From: CAZHAX01 sp964530325 | GTDB taxonomy: Bacteria > Chloroflexota > Anaerolineae > B4-G1 | Assembly: GCA_964530325.1 (NCBI GenBank) | Contig: CAZHAX010000004.1 | Coordinates: 1-64,000 of the forward strand | Direction: 5' to 3' | DNA length: 64,000 bases | Made by a program: the position numbers and the translations under genes | Part shown: one piece after another, positions 23,789-33,722 of the stretch | Layout of the letters: the number at the start of each line of letters is the position of its first letter | Position numbering within the stretch: the first letter of the stretch is position 1 | The notes under the pieces: generated by a model | Seen by the model: only the letters and a program-made list of their open reading frames with translations | Database searches by the model: none | Told to the model about the DNA's origin: nothing

Positions 23789-26721
23789 GCGATCGGACGA
23801 TCACCATCACGCTGACAATCAACGGCGAAGAGCGGTCGCTGCAGATCGCACGTAGCGAATCGCTGCTCGACGTCCTGCGACGCGCCGGGTACGTGGGCGT
23901 CAAGGAGGGTTGCCGAAGCGGCGACTGTGGGGCGTGCACAGTGCTTCTGGATGGATCACCGGTCCATTCGTGCCAGGTGCGGGCTCGCCTTGCGGATGGA
24001 AAGGCCGTGACCACGATTGAAGGCCTGGCCGCCTCGGGCGATCTCCACCCGATCCAGCAGGCATTCATAGACGTCGGCGCCATCCAGTGCGGCTACTGCA
24101 CTCCAGCCCAGGTGCTGGTGGCCAAGGCCCTGTTGGAGAGAAGGCCGGACCCGTCTGAAGCCGAGATCAGACAAGCTATGGCGGGGGTTCTCTGCCGCTG
24201 CACGGGCTACGTCAAGATCGTCCAGGCGGTGCAGCGCGCAGCCTCCCTGCTTCGCGGTGAGAGCCCAGCGCCGTTCGCTCCGGCCCGGGCCACGCTCTCG
24301 CCTGGCGATTCGGCGGGGGAGGTGGCAGCAGCATTCCGCGAGTCCCGCGCAAGCGGAGCGTCCACGCGGCCCCTTGTTATCACCCCTCCGCAGATGGAGC
24401 GCCTGTCGGTTGTCGGAGCTCCGGAGACGAAGGTGGACGCCGTGAAACTGGCCATGGGCCGCCCTGCCTTCACCGACGACATCGAGATGGACGGGCAGCT
24501 CTACGGCGCGCTGCTTACGAGCCCTCACGCCCACGCCCGCATCAACCGCATCGACGCCAGCGCCGCCCGCGCTCTACCTGGAGTGCACGCCGTTCTCACC
24601 CACGAGGACCTCCCGAGGATAAAGTACTCGACCGGCGGCCAGAGCTATCCCCAGCCTCCGCCGCTTGACCAGGTAGTGCTGGACAGCAAGATGCGCCACG
24701 TCGGCGACCGGGTGGCAGTGGTTGCAGCCGAGACCCCTCTGATCGCCCAGCGGGCTCTGCGGCTGATCGAGGTGGAGTACGAGGTGCTCCCCGCGGTGGT
24801 TGACGCCGAAGCCGCGATGGCGCCCGATGCGCCGGTGATCCACGACGAGGCGGATACAGAAGGGATCTACGATGCCGCGCGCAATACTGTGCATCACATC
24901 GAGGCGCAGACCGGCGAGATGGACGAGGGATGGGCCAAGGTCGACCACGTCTTCGAGGGCGAGTACCGCACGGCCCAGCAGCAGCATGCCCATATCGAGC
25001 CTCACGTCTGCGTCACCCACTGGGATGAGGATGGACGGCTGGTGGTGCGCACGAGCACCCAGGTGCCCTTCCACATCCGCCGCATTCTCGCGGGTCTGAT
25101 CGGGCTTCCCGCCAAACGGATCCGGGTGATCAAGCCGCGGATTGGCGGGGGGTTTGGGAATAAGCAGGAACTCGTGCTTGAGGACCTCTGCTCATTGCTG
25201 ACGATGGAGACGGGCCGCCCCGTGCGCATGATGTACAGTCGCCGCCAGGAGTTCACCAGCTCCCGCAGCCGCCACCCCCAGGTAATGCGCTACAAGGTTG
25301 GCGTCACGGACGAGATGGACGTGGTAGCGACGGAGCTGAATCTGATTGGCGACACCGGGGCCTACGGCACGCATGGGCTTACTGTCCAGATGGTAGGCGG
25401 CCAGAAGGGATTGACGCTCTACAACGCACCCTATTCCAAGTTCGTCTGCGACGTTGTCTACACGAACCGGCCGCCGGCTGGAGCCTTCCGGGGATACGGA
25501 GCCACGCAGTGCTTCTTCGGTATCGAGACGCTCATGTCGGAGATCGCAGAGAGCATGGGGTGGGACGTCGTCGAGTTCAAGCGGAAGAACTGGATCAAGG
25601 TTGGGGAGACCCTACTGCTCTCCAGGGCGCTGGGGGAGGGGCGGGAAGGCCTCGAGCAGACGATCCAGTCGAGTGGCCTCGAGCAGTGCGTCGACGTCGG
25701 CCTCGAGGTCGTCGACTGGTATTCGAAGCGGGGCAGGCTCAATAGCGGCGCGTGCGGCCCAATCCGGCGTGGCATCGGCATGTCGGTCGTCCTGCACGGG
25801 AGCAGCGTGGCCGGGGTGGACATGGGCGCGGCGACGATCAAGATCAACGACGACGGCTCGTTCAATCTGTTGATCGGCGCTACCGATCTGGGTACCGGGT
25901 CGGATACCATCCTGGCCCAGATCGCCGCCGAGGTACTTGGCGTGGGAGTAGACGACATAATAGTGTACTCCTCGGACACCGACTTCACGCCATTCGACAA
26001 GGGGGCCTACGCGTCGAGCACCACCTACGTCAGTGGTGAGGCCGTCCGCAGGGCGGCAGCGGACGTCGCCCGTCAGATCAGAGAACACGCGGCGTCGATG
26101 CTGAGCTCTTCGCCCGCGGAGCAGATCGCACTGCAAGATGCACACGCTATTGCGCCGGACGGCGCCTCACTGAGCCTCGAGCAGATCGCCCTGAGCAGCC
26201 TCCATCAGCTCGACCAGCACCAGATCATCGCCAGCTCGTCCCACGTCAGCAGCGCCAGCCCGCCGCCCTTCGGCGCGCAGTTCGTGGAGCTGGCTGTGGA
26301 CACGGAAACCGGCCAGGTCACCGTGGAGCGTGCGCTGCTCGCCGTCGATGCCGGGCGCGTGATCAACCCGATCACTGCGTCGGGTCAGGTAGAGGGCGGG
26401 CTGCAGCAGGGACTCGGCTTCGCCCACTGCGAGGAGATGGTCTACGATGACCAGGGTGGGCTGGCCAATGCCAGGCTGGGACCCTACCGTGTCTATACGG
26501 CTGCCGACATGCCCGAGATCGACGTCATCTTCGTCGAGACCGATGAGCCGACCGGGCCATTTGGCGCGAAGTCGGTCGCCGAGCTTCCGCTCGACGGGGT
26601 TGCCCCGGCCATGGTAGACGCGATCCACGATGCCACGGGGGTGTGGATCCGCGAGCTCCCTCTCGCGCCGGAGAGGGTGTGGAGGGCACTCCGGGCGGCA
26701 GAGCAGGGGGGCACACCATGA
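23785..26721 (+). CDS. fused 2Fe-2S and molybdopterin subunits of a xanthine dehydrogenase-family enzyme
   Basis: A 978-residue fusion. Residues 1-160 carry both 2Fe-2S clusters: C43, C48, C51, C63 (CRSGDCGAC) and C102, C105, C137, C139 (CGYCTPA, CRCTGY). Residues about 205-978 are the molybdopterin subunit with IGGGFGNKQ, PPAGAFRGYGATQCFFGIE and, near the end, GAKSVAELPLDGVAPA, whose Glu is the catalytic base position. The family hydroxylates N-heterocycles or aldehydes or oxidises CO; there is no CO dehydrogenase VAYRCSFR motif, so a purine- or aldehyde-type substrate is likelier. It starts at GTG 23785, overlapping the upstream stop. Confidence 0.9.
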   Translation: MSDRTITITLTINGEERSLQIARSESLLDVLRRAGYVGVKEGCRSGDCGACTVLLDGSPVHSCQVRARLADGKAVTTIEGLAASGDLHPIQQAFIDVGAIQCGYCTPAQVLVAKALLERRPDPSEAEIRQAMAGVLCRCTGYVKIVQAVQRAASLLRGESPAPFAPARATLSPGDSAGEVAAAFRESRASGASTRPLVITPPQMERLSVVGAPETKVDAVKLAMGRPAFTDDIEMDGQLYGALLTSPHAHARINRIDASAARALPGVHAVLTHEDLPRIKYSTGGQSYPQPPPLDQVVLDSKMRHVGDRVAVVAAETPLIAQRALRLIEVEYEVLPAVVDAEAAMAPDAPVIHDEADTEGIYDAARNTVHHIEAQTGEMDEGWAKVDHVFEGEYRTAQQQHAHIEPHVCVTHWDEDGRLVVRTSTQVPFHIRRILAGLIGLPAKRIRVIKPRIGGGFGNKQELVLEDLCSLLTMETGRPVRMMYSRRQEFTSSRSRHPQVMRYKVGVTDEMDVVATELNLIGDTGAYGTHGLTVQMVGGQKGLTLYNAPYSKFVCDVVYTNRPPAGAFRGYGATQCFFGIETLMSEIAESMGWDVVEFKRKNWIKVGETLLLSRALGEGREGLEQTIQSSGLEQCVDVGLEVVDWYSKRGRLNSGACGPIRRGIGMSVVLHGSSVAGVDMGAATIKINDDGSFNLLIGATDLGTGSDTILAQIAAEVLGVGVDDIIVYSSDTDFTPFDKGAYASSTTYVSGEAVRRAAADVARQIREHAASMLSSSPAEQIALQDAHAIAPDGASLSLEQIALSSLHQLDQHQIIASSSHVSSASPPPFGAQFVELAVDTETGQVTVERALLAVDAGRVINPITASGQVEGGLQQGLGFAHCEEMVYDDQGGLANARLGPYRVYTAADMPEIDVIFVETDEPTGPFGAKSVAELPLDGVAPAMVDAIHDATGVWIRELPLAPERVWRALRAAEQGGTP

Positions 26722-26872
26722 AGGGCGCAGGAGTCCACAGGGAGAGGACGTGGTGGATGTCGAGAAGCAACACTATGCGGCGATGGCTCGCCGGTCGGGT
26801 TTCGGTATCTGGCGATGCCGCAGGCCGTCTGGGAGGCCGAGCCAGTTGCCGAGTGCTTCCTATGCCGGGGGG

Positions 26873-29023
26873 ATGCGAGTGGAACGCGCCATAGGTAATG
26901 TCACCTTCAGCAGGATGATCGCGTTCCTGCTCTTCGTCCTCGTGACGGTGGGTCTATCATGGCCACTGCTCAGCCGGTTGGACACTGCCCTGGCGGGCGT
27001 AAGCCATGATGTGTACATCAATCCGTGGGCGGACTGGTGGACGAAGAAGGCATTCACGGAGGGGCTGGACTTCTATCACACCAGCTTCCTGTTCTATCCG
27101 CAGGGAGTCAGTCTGGTATTCCACAGCTTCAGCCACGTTACGACTGCGGTGTCGCTCCTGCTGAGCCCCTGGCTTGGCCAGTTCCCAGCCTACAACCTGG
27201 CAATCCTGGTTGCCTATCCCTTGGCAGCCTATGCCATGTACCTGCTGGCCTACTACCTCACCGGGAGCCGGCCATCGGCGTTCGTCGCCGGCCTCGTCTA
27301 TGCCTTTCAGCCTTATCATATCTTCGAGAGTGCCCATCCTGTGCTACTCACGACACAGTGGATCCCCCTCTTTGCTCTGGCCGTTATTCGTACCGTCCGG
27401 GGGGCTGCGAAACAGCGCGTCAGCGAGGTGCTGCTGGGGGGGCTCTGGTTCCTTCTGACGGCACTGTCCAGCTGGCATCTGATGATCATGCTGTCTGCCT
27501 GGGCGGTTCTGTACGTTGCCCATGGAGCGGTCTTTGAGCGCCGCGACTGGGCGGGCAACGGGGTCCGCCGGCTCATTCTCCTTGCGCTTACGGCCTGTCT
27601 TCTGGTAGGCCCGTTCCTGTGGCCCATAGCGCAGGAGTACATAGCCACCGACGAGCCGTACGTGGCGGTATCCCTCTCCCAGGGCCGGGGGAACGACCTG
27701 CTCTCGTTTCTGGTGCCGAACACGCGGCACCCTGTCTTGGGACCGCTCGGCGAGCGTGTCAACGATAGACTCGGCCTAGTGGAATACCGGCCGGGCTATC
27801 TCGGCTACGTCGCTCTGGGCTTGGCCATCTTAGGCGCGGCGACTGCCTGGCGGGAGACCCGATTCTGGGTTCTCTCGGGCCTCCTGTTCCTCGTTCTCTC
27901 GCTGGGCCTGTACGTGCAGTGGGGGGGGGCGTCTCTGCACAGTTTCATGTTGCCATGGGCCGCTCCGGTTGTTCGCCTGCTGCGTCATCCTTTTCGCCTC
28001 AACGTGCTCCTGTTCTTCTCGCTGGCTGTTGTGAGCGCCTTCGGGTGTCGTCGCTTGCTCAGGGCCATTCCACCGAGCAGGCCCGCCCTACGGCGCGCTG
28101 TCCCGTTTGTTCTATCGTTGATCATACTGTTCGAGTACCTTGTCTGGCCCTTCCCATACACCGAGCCCGTGTACTCCCCCTTCTTCGACGAGCTGGCGCG
28201 CGAGGAGGGCGACTTCGCTGTGGCACACATCCCGATGGGAAGACGGCAAGAGAAGTTCTACCTCTACTACCAGACCATCCATGGCAAGAGGATCACTGGC
28301 GGGGTCGTCTCTCGAATGCCTGAGCAGGCGTACGCCTTCATCGACGCCAATCCGGTGCTCGGCGCGTTGCGCGGGAACGCGCCCCCATGGTGGGGTGTAG
28401 GTGTGGGCGAGGCGTTCGGTGCTCTTGCCTCGCAGGGGATAAGGTATGTCATTGTCCAGCGGGATCTCATGGATGCCGGTCAGCTGGAGAACTGGCACCG
28501 CTGGGTCGGCTGCTTCCCGCCGCCGGTCTACAGCGACGCATCGCTGTCTGCGTACTCGACCGCGATGCCCGTTCCTTGGGACACGCGGCAGGCAGAGAGC
28601 CGTCGGCAAGCAGATGTGCAACTGGGCGACGACATCCACCTTGAGTCATACCAGTTGTCATCAAGCACCGTGACCGCAGGCGATGTCCTTTACCTGACGC
28701 TGTTCTGGACCGCAGGCGGGCCCATTGACACAGACTACCACGTATTCGTACACGTCACGGATGGGCAAGGCGCACTGGTTGCACAGCACGATAGCGGCCC
28801 TGCGTATGGCGCACTCCCAACCTATCAGTGGAGCGCAGGGGACATGATCACGGACGAGCATTCGCTCTTCATCGACCCGGGCTTTCGGACTGGCCACTAT
28901 GTCCTATCGGTTGGCATGTACGACTACGCGACGATGACCAGGCTGACGGCGGTTGGCCCAGATGGTGAGGAATTTGCAGACGGCGTTGTCGTTCTGCAGA
29001 GCATCGAAGTGGCGGACCAGTGA
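26873..29023 (+). CDS. GT-C-type polytopic membrane protein A (tandem paralogue)
   Basis: A 716-residue protein: 10-12 membrane helices (about residues 1-430), then a soluble region and a C-terminal beta-sandwich (about 590-716). After helix 1 the loop carries HDVYINPWADWW, an acidic motif in the position of the catalytic acid of GT-C glycosyltransferases. FQPYHIFESAHP, ALSSWHLM, RHPFRLNVLL and VSRMPEQAYAF are shared with the genes at 30391, 33723 and 35908. A role in adding sugars to a surface glycan is inferred, not shown. A G9 run lies in the frame at 27921-27929. ATG 26873 or GTG 26879 is the start. Confidence 0.68.
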   Translation: MRVERAIGNVTFSRMIAFLLFVLVTVGLSWPLLSRLDTALAGVSHDVYINPWADWWTKKAFTEGLDFYHTSFLFYPQGVSLVFHSFSHVTTAVSLLLSPWLGQFPAYNLAILVAYPLAAYAMYLLAYYLTGSRPSAFVAGLVYAFQPYHIFESAHPVLLTTQWIPLFALAVIRTVRGAAKQRVSEVLLGGLWFLLTALSSWHLMIMLSAWAVLYVAHGAVFERRDWAGNGVRRLILLALTACLLVGPFLWPIAQEYIATDEPYVAVSLSQGRGNDLLSFLVPNTRHPVLGPLGERVNDRLGLVEYRPGYLGYVALGLAILGAATAWRETRFWVLSGLLFLVLSLGLYVQWGGASLHSFMLPWAAPVVRLLRHPFRLNVLLFFSLAVVSAFGCRRLLRAIPPSRPALRRAVPFVLSLIILFEYLVWPFPYTEPVYSPFFDELAREEGDFAVAHIPMGRRQEKFYLYYQTIHGKRITGGVVSRMPEQAYAFIDANPVLGALRGNAPPWWGVGVGEAFGALASQGIRYVIVQRDLMDAGQLENWHRWVGCFPPPVYSDASLSAYSTAMPVPWDTRQAESRRQADVQLGDDIHLESYQLSSSTVTAGDVLYLTLFWTAGGPIDTDYHVFVHVTDGQGALVAQHDSGPAYGALPTYQWSAGDMITDEHSLFIDPGFRTGHYVLSVGMYDYATMTRLTAVGPDGEEFADGVVVLQSIEVADQ

Positions 29024-29228
29024 GTCACTACGGCGGGCCACGCTGGCGCAGATCGGGGGTCCTGCTACCATATTGGCTGCTTGCGGCGACGCTTCCTCTC
29101 CGCTTGCGCCTCAGGAGCGGCACCAAGCGAGCCGAGGGGTGTGTGGTCTACGCTACTGCCAGCGAGACCGCAGCGCTGGCGTCCGCCGGTCCGTAGCCCA
29201 GGACGGGCGCCACCACCTACGAAAGGCC

Positions 29229-30404
29229 ATGACTGAGGCGCGGGACAGAATGCGCATTGGGATCATCAGCGGCGAGTACCCACCCATGCAGGGTGGGGTG
29301 GGGGATTTCGCCGCTTGCCTTGCCGCCTCCCTCGCCGGCCTGGGACACGACGTCCACGTGATCACGGGCCAGGCCCCCCAAGAAAGCGGCGACCAGCCTG
29401 GCGTAGTCGTCCACCGGCTGCGAACGTCGTGGGGCTGCGGCTGCTGGCGCAAGATCGTCAGACTGGCCGGGACGCTCGACCTGGACGTGATTGACGTGCA
29501 GTACCAGGCTGCGGCCTACGCAATGCGCCCGGCGATTAACTTCGTGCCGCATAGGTCGCGCCGCCCGCCCGTGGCGGTCACCTTCCACGACCTCCGCGTG
29601 CCGTACCTCTTTCCCAAGGCAGGCCCACTCCGTTGGCAGGTCATTCGCCTGCTTGCACGCCGTGCCGACGGCGTGATCGCTACGAACGAGGAGGACCAGG
29701 ATCGGCTGAGAACAGAGGCGCAGCCACGGAATCTGGCCCTGATACCTATTGGGAGCAACGTGCCCGTGGTCGCGGGCTCGGACCGGGTAGCCGAGCGGGC
29801 CAAGTGGGGCGCGGGGCCGGGCGATCTGCTCATCGGCCATTTCGGCTTCCTCAATGAGAGTAAGGGTGTCGAAGAACTGGTAGAGGCGACGAAGCTGCTG
29901 ATCGAGCGGAGCCTGCCCGGACGCCTCTTGATGATCGGAGGGCGGCTTGGCACCTCGGACCCGACCAATCGGCGGCAGGCAGCCAAGATCGATGCGTTGG
30001 TCAGAGACCTAGGTCTCGAGCACCACGTCACGTGGACCGGCCTCCTGCCGGCGCGCGAGGCGTCGGCAGCGCTGACGGCAACGGACGTGTGTGTGCTGCC
30101 GTATCGGGACGGGGCCTCTTTCCGTCGAACGACGCTCCTTGCCTGCCTGGCCCATGGGCGCGCAGTCGTCACCACGCGCCCGGCCGTCAACATTGACGAG
30201 TTGCGCGATGGTCAGAACCTGCTGCTGGTCGACGCCCGGCAGCCAAAGGCGCTGGCGAATGCGATCGCCCGGGTGGTCGGCGATGCAGCGCTGAGGGCGC
30301 GGCTCGAGGCCGGAGCGCAAAGGCTGCGCGAGAGGTTCTCTTGGGACAGGATTGGCCGGGACACCGCGGCATACCTGGGGATACTGGCTTATGGACCAGA
30401 ATAG
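29229..30404 (+). CDS. GT4-family glycosyltransferase
   Basis: A 391-residue GT-B enzyme using a nucleotide sugar on the cytoplasmic side. The N-terminal domain has SGEYPPMQGGVGDFA (the G-G acceptor loop) and TFHDLRVPYLFP. The C-terminal domain has IGHFGFLNESKGVEELVEA, VTWTGLLPAREASAAL and DVCVLPYRDGASFRRTTLLA, corresponding to the E-x7-E nucleotide-sugar region with the first Glu substituted. ATG 29229 or ATG 29250 (MRIGIISGEYPP) is the start. Its end overlaps the next gene by 14 bp, tying it to the membrane-protein cluster. Confidence 0.87.
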   Translation: MTEARDRMRIGIISGEYPPMQGGVGDFAACLAASLAGLGHDVHVITGQAPQESGDQPGVVVHRLRTSWGCGCWRKIVRLAGTLDLDVIDVQYQAAAYAMRPAINFVPHRSRRPPVAVTFHDLRVPYLFPKAGPLRWQVIRLLARRADGVIATNEEDQDRLRTEAQPRNLALIPIGSNVPVVAGSDRVAERAKWGAGPGDLLIGHFGFLNESKGVEELVEATKLLIERSLPGRLLMIGGRLGTSDPTNRRQAAKIDALVRDLGLEHHVTWTGLLPAREASAALTATDVCVLPYRDGASFRRTTLLACLAHGRAVVTTRPAVNIDELRDGQNLLLVDARQPKALANAIARVVGDAALRARLEAGAQRLRERFSWDRIGRDTAAYLGILAYGPE

Positions 30405-33400
30405 CCAACAGGCCCGCCGTCGTACCGCCTTCGTTCTTCTGTTCTACGTGGCGCTGACTGTCGTCCTCGCTTGGCCGCTGGTCAGCCATATCAGTGGCAG
30501 ACTGGCAGGCTACAGCAGCGACGTGTACTTGAACCAGTGGGTGGACTGGTGGACGAAGAAGGCACTCCTGGAGGGTCTCGACTTGTACCACACCAACTAC
30601 ATCTTCTACCCAGCGGGGACAAGCCTGGTCTTCCATAGCTTCAGCTACGTGAACAGCGCCATCTCACTCGGCCTGGAGCCCGTTATCGGCCAGGTTCCCG
30701 CCTACAACGTGATGATACTCCTGGCATATCCCCTTTCAGCCTTCGCCATGTACTTGCTGGTGCACGAACTGACCGGGGGCTGGCAGGGCGCGCTGTTGGC
30801 GGGCATCGTCTATGCGTTCCAGCCCTATCACATCTTCGAAAGTGCACATCCGATCATTGTATCGACTCAGTGGATGCCGCTCTTCGTTCTTTCGCTCAGC
30901 AGAATGCTCCATGCGACCGGCAGACGCCGGCTCGGACAGATGCTGCTTGCGGCGCTCTGGTTCGTGCTCACCGCCCTATCGAGCTGGCACCTCATGGTGA
31001 TGCTAGCGGGGTTGGGGATTCTCTATCTAGGCTATCAGCGTTTCGTCGCCAAGAGCAGCTGGGGGCCGGGCGTGCTTCCCTGGCTCGTTCTGCTGGCGGC
31101 CGTGCTTGCCGCCGTCCTGACCCCTTTGCTCTATCCAATGCTGGAAGAGCAGCTGGCTGACGAGGCCGCATGCATGGCTGTCGACCCCGAAGACGGGGTT
31201 GCCAATGACCTGATGAGTCTGTTCATACCCAACCGCCGTCACCCTCTAGGCTCACTTGTGGCCGCCTTTCACGAGCGAATCGGCTTCTCGACAAGAAGGC
31301 CGGGGTATCTCGGCTACGTTGCTCTGGCCCTGGGGCTTGTGGGCTTGGTGCGCTCAGCACGCGATACCAAGTTCTGGCTCATGCTGTTCGCACTCTCCGT
31401 TGTGGCGTCGCTGGGACTGAAGCTGGAGTGGGGGGGCGTTCCTTTGCACGGGTTCGAGCTCCCATGGGCTCGGCCAATCATCGCTCTGCTGCGCAACCCG
31501 TTCCGCCTCAACGTGCTCGTGTTCTATTCGCTTGCCGTGCTGTGCGGCTTCGGCGTCCAGCGAATCTGGACACTGGCCTATCACCGACATCATGTTGTCG
31601 CAGGCATCCTGCTGGCGGCGATCCTACTGCTCGTCATTGGCGAGTACCTGGTGGTTCCTTTCCCCACGACCGAGCCTCAGTACTCACCATTCATCCAGTA
31701 TCTGGCGCAACAAGAAGACAAAGGCCTGGCAGTGGCCGACTTCCCGATGGGTCGCCAGCCAGCCAAGTACTACATGTACTTGCAGACGTTCTATGGCGCA
31801 CCCATGCTGGATGGTCACGTGTCCCGTACGCCAGACAACGCATATGACTTTGTCCTGTCCAATCCCCTGCTCTCCGCACTCTATGCAGATACGGGCCCAG
31901 GCCTTGGAATCGACATCGCGGGCGAGCTGTCCGCCCTGTCGGCCCAGGGAATCAACTTCGTGATCCTCCACAAGAAACTGCCCAACGCGGACGGCATGTC
32001 AAGTTGGCCATCCTGGATGGATGCTTTCCCCACACCCTTCTATGCGGATGAATGGCTCGTGGCCTACCACCTGACCGGCAGCGAGATCGGGGAAGGCGAC
32101 GCGGAGAAGCCGGCCCACGTTGTCGACGTGAGCCTGGGAGAAGACGTCAGCCTTGTGGGATACACCTTGCGCAGCGCCTCGGTGCATGCTGGTGAGCCAA
32201 TCTTGCTCACTCTGTACTGGGTGTCAAATGGCCCTCTGTCGAGCGACTATCACGTCTTTGTCCATCTCCTCAGCGCGACGGGGCAACTGGTAGCCCAGCA
32301 CGACGGGATCCCTGCATACTCGACCAGACCTGTGTCAACGTGGCAGGTCGGCGAGATCGTTCATGATGACCACATGCTGTTTCCGAGTTCGGACCTCGTT
32401 CCAGGCGGCTACGCTGCTTCCGGGCACGGCAGTCCTGTCTTCTTCAACGGTGTCGTGGTTCCTGACGGTCGGCTTGGCGCAGCGTTCTGGTACTACTACC
32501 CGCTCACCTTCCTGTGGCACACCACGCCCACGGCGATCGTGGGGCTCGTCGCAGCGGGCGTCGCCCTGCTGGCCAGACGTCGCTCCCATTGCCGGCAACA
32601 CATCTCTGGGGTGCCCTCGATCCTTCTCCTCGCCCTGATCTACACTGGGTTTGTCACCGTCGGCGCGAAGAAGGGTGACCGCTATCTCCTGCCAGCGTAC
32701 GGTCCACTGATGCTGGCCGCCGGGGTGGGGTGGGCAGCCGCTACCTCGTGGCTCAGGCAAGCCGGGCGGGGGCGGTTAGCGCGGGGAGCCGCTGCCACCA
32801 CGCTCGCCGCCGCTTTGATAGCACAGGTTGGGGTCGCAGCTCCAACCTTCCCGTACTACCTCAGCTACTACAACCCGCTACTGGGCGGGGCGGAGGGGGC
32901 GCCAGCGGTCGTCCAGATCGGCTGGGGCGAGGGGCTCGACCAGGCAGCCCGATACCTGAACGAGAAGCTCGCGGCCGGTCCGCTATGGGTGTTCTCGTGG
33001 CACAACATGGGCAGTTACTCGTACTTCTTTGAGGCCAACAGCCGGGACATACCGCCCACCGAGTCTTGGGACTCCTTGGCCTTCCAGCAATTGCGCAACA
33101 GCGACTACGTCGTCATCTATGTCCATCAATGGCAGCGGGATGTGCCGGGCCAGCTGCTCGACTACCTTGCTCTGCAGGAGCCAGAGCACTCGATCTGGAT
33201 CAACGGTCTGGAATACGCGAGAGTGTACAACCCCGGGGATGTGTTCGCGGTCGCCACCGCCACTAACGAAGTTGACGCCATACTCGGCGGGAGTATACTG
33301 CTCGAGCGCTTCAGCCTACCCCGCCATGTGGTCGGAGCAGGGAACATCTGCCCGTCGCGTTCGAATGGCGAGCTCTCCAGCCACCAGGCGAGCGATACAA

Positions 33401-33671
33401 GGTATTCGTCCACCTTCTCGATGATGCGGGGAGGGTGGCCTCCCAGCACGATGCCGAGCCGTTCGCATGGCTCCGTCCGACCGACACATGGCGGCAGGGG
33501 GAGCGGGTGACGGATCGGCACGGTCTCGTGCTGCCGGACGACCTCTCCCCAGGGGAGTACACCATCGTCGCAGGGATGTATCGGCATTCCGGCGAGAGGC
33601 TCACGGTCAACGTTGAAGGAGCGGCGGCTGGCGATTCAGTGAGCTTGGGCCAGATTACGGTCGTCCCCTGA
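30391..33671 (+). CDS. chimeric GT-C-type membrane protein B with a frameshift near its end
   Basis: Residues 1 to about 670 match proteins A, C and D (DVYLNQWVDWW, FQPYHIFESAHP, HVSRTPDNAY) up to PGGY in the C-terminal sandwich. There, near 32405, it switches to the second half of the GT39-like protein F (HGSPVFFNGVVV, KKGDRYLLP, FPYYLSYYNPLLGG, QIGWGEGLDQAARYL, WINGLEYARVY). The annotated frame stops at 33510, but from about 33340 the homologous sequence continues in frame 0 (PVAFEWRALQ, YKVFVHLLDDAGR) to a stop at 33671. A one-base indel near 33335-33350 explains this. Whether the product works is open. Confidence 0.72.
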
Positions 33672-33722
33672 GCGACCGCCAAGACGAGCAGCGGCGGAGT
33701 TGGACTTTCGCAAGGAGCCGGC

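Noticed and set aside
23785..26721. Aerobic CO dehydrogenase
   Set aside because: The CoxL active-site loop VAYRCSFR is absent; the corresponding region reads PPAGAFRGYGATQC, as in other hydroxylases of the family.
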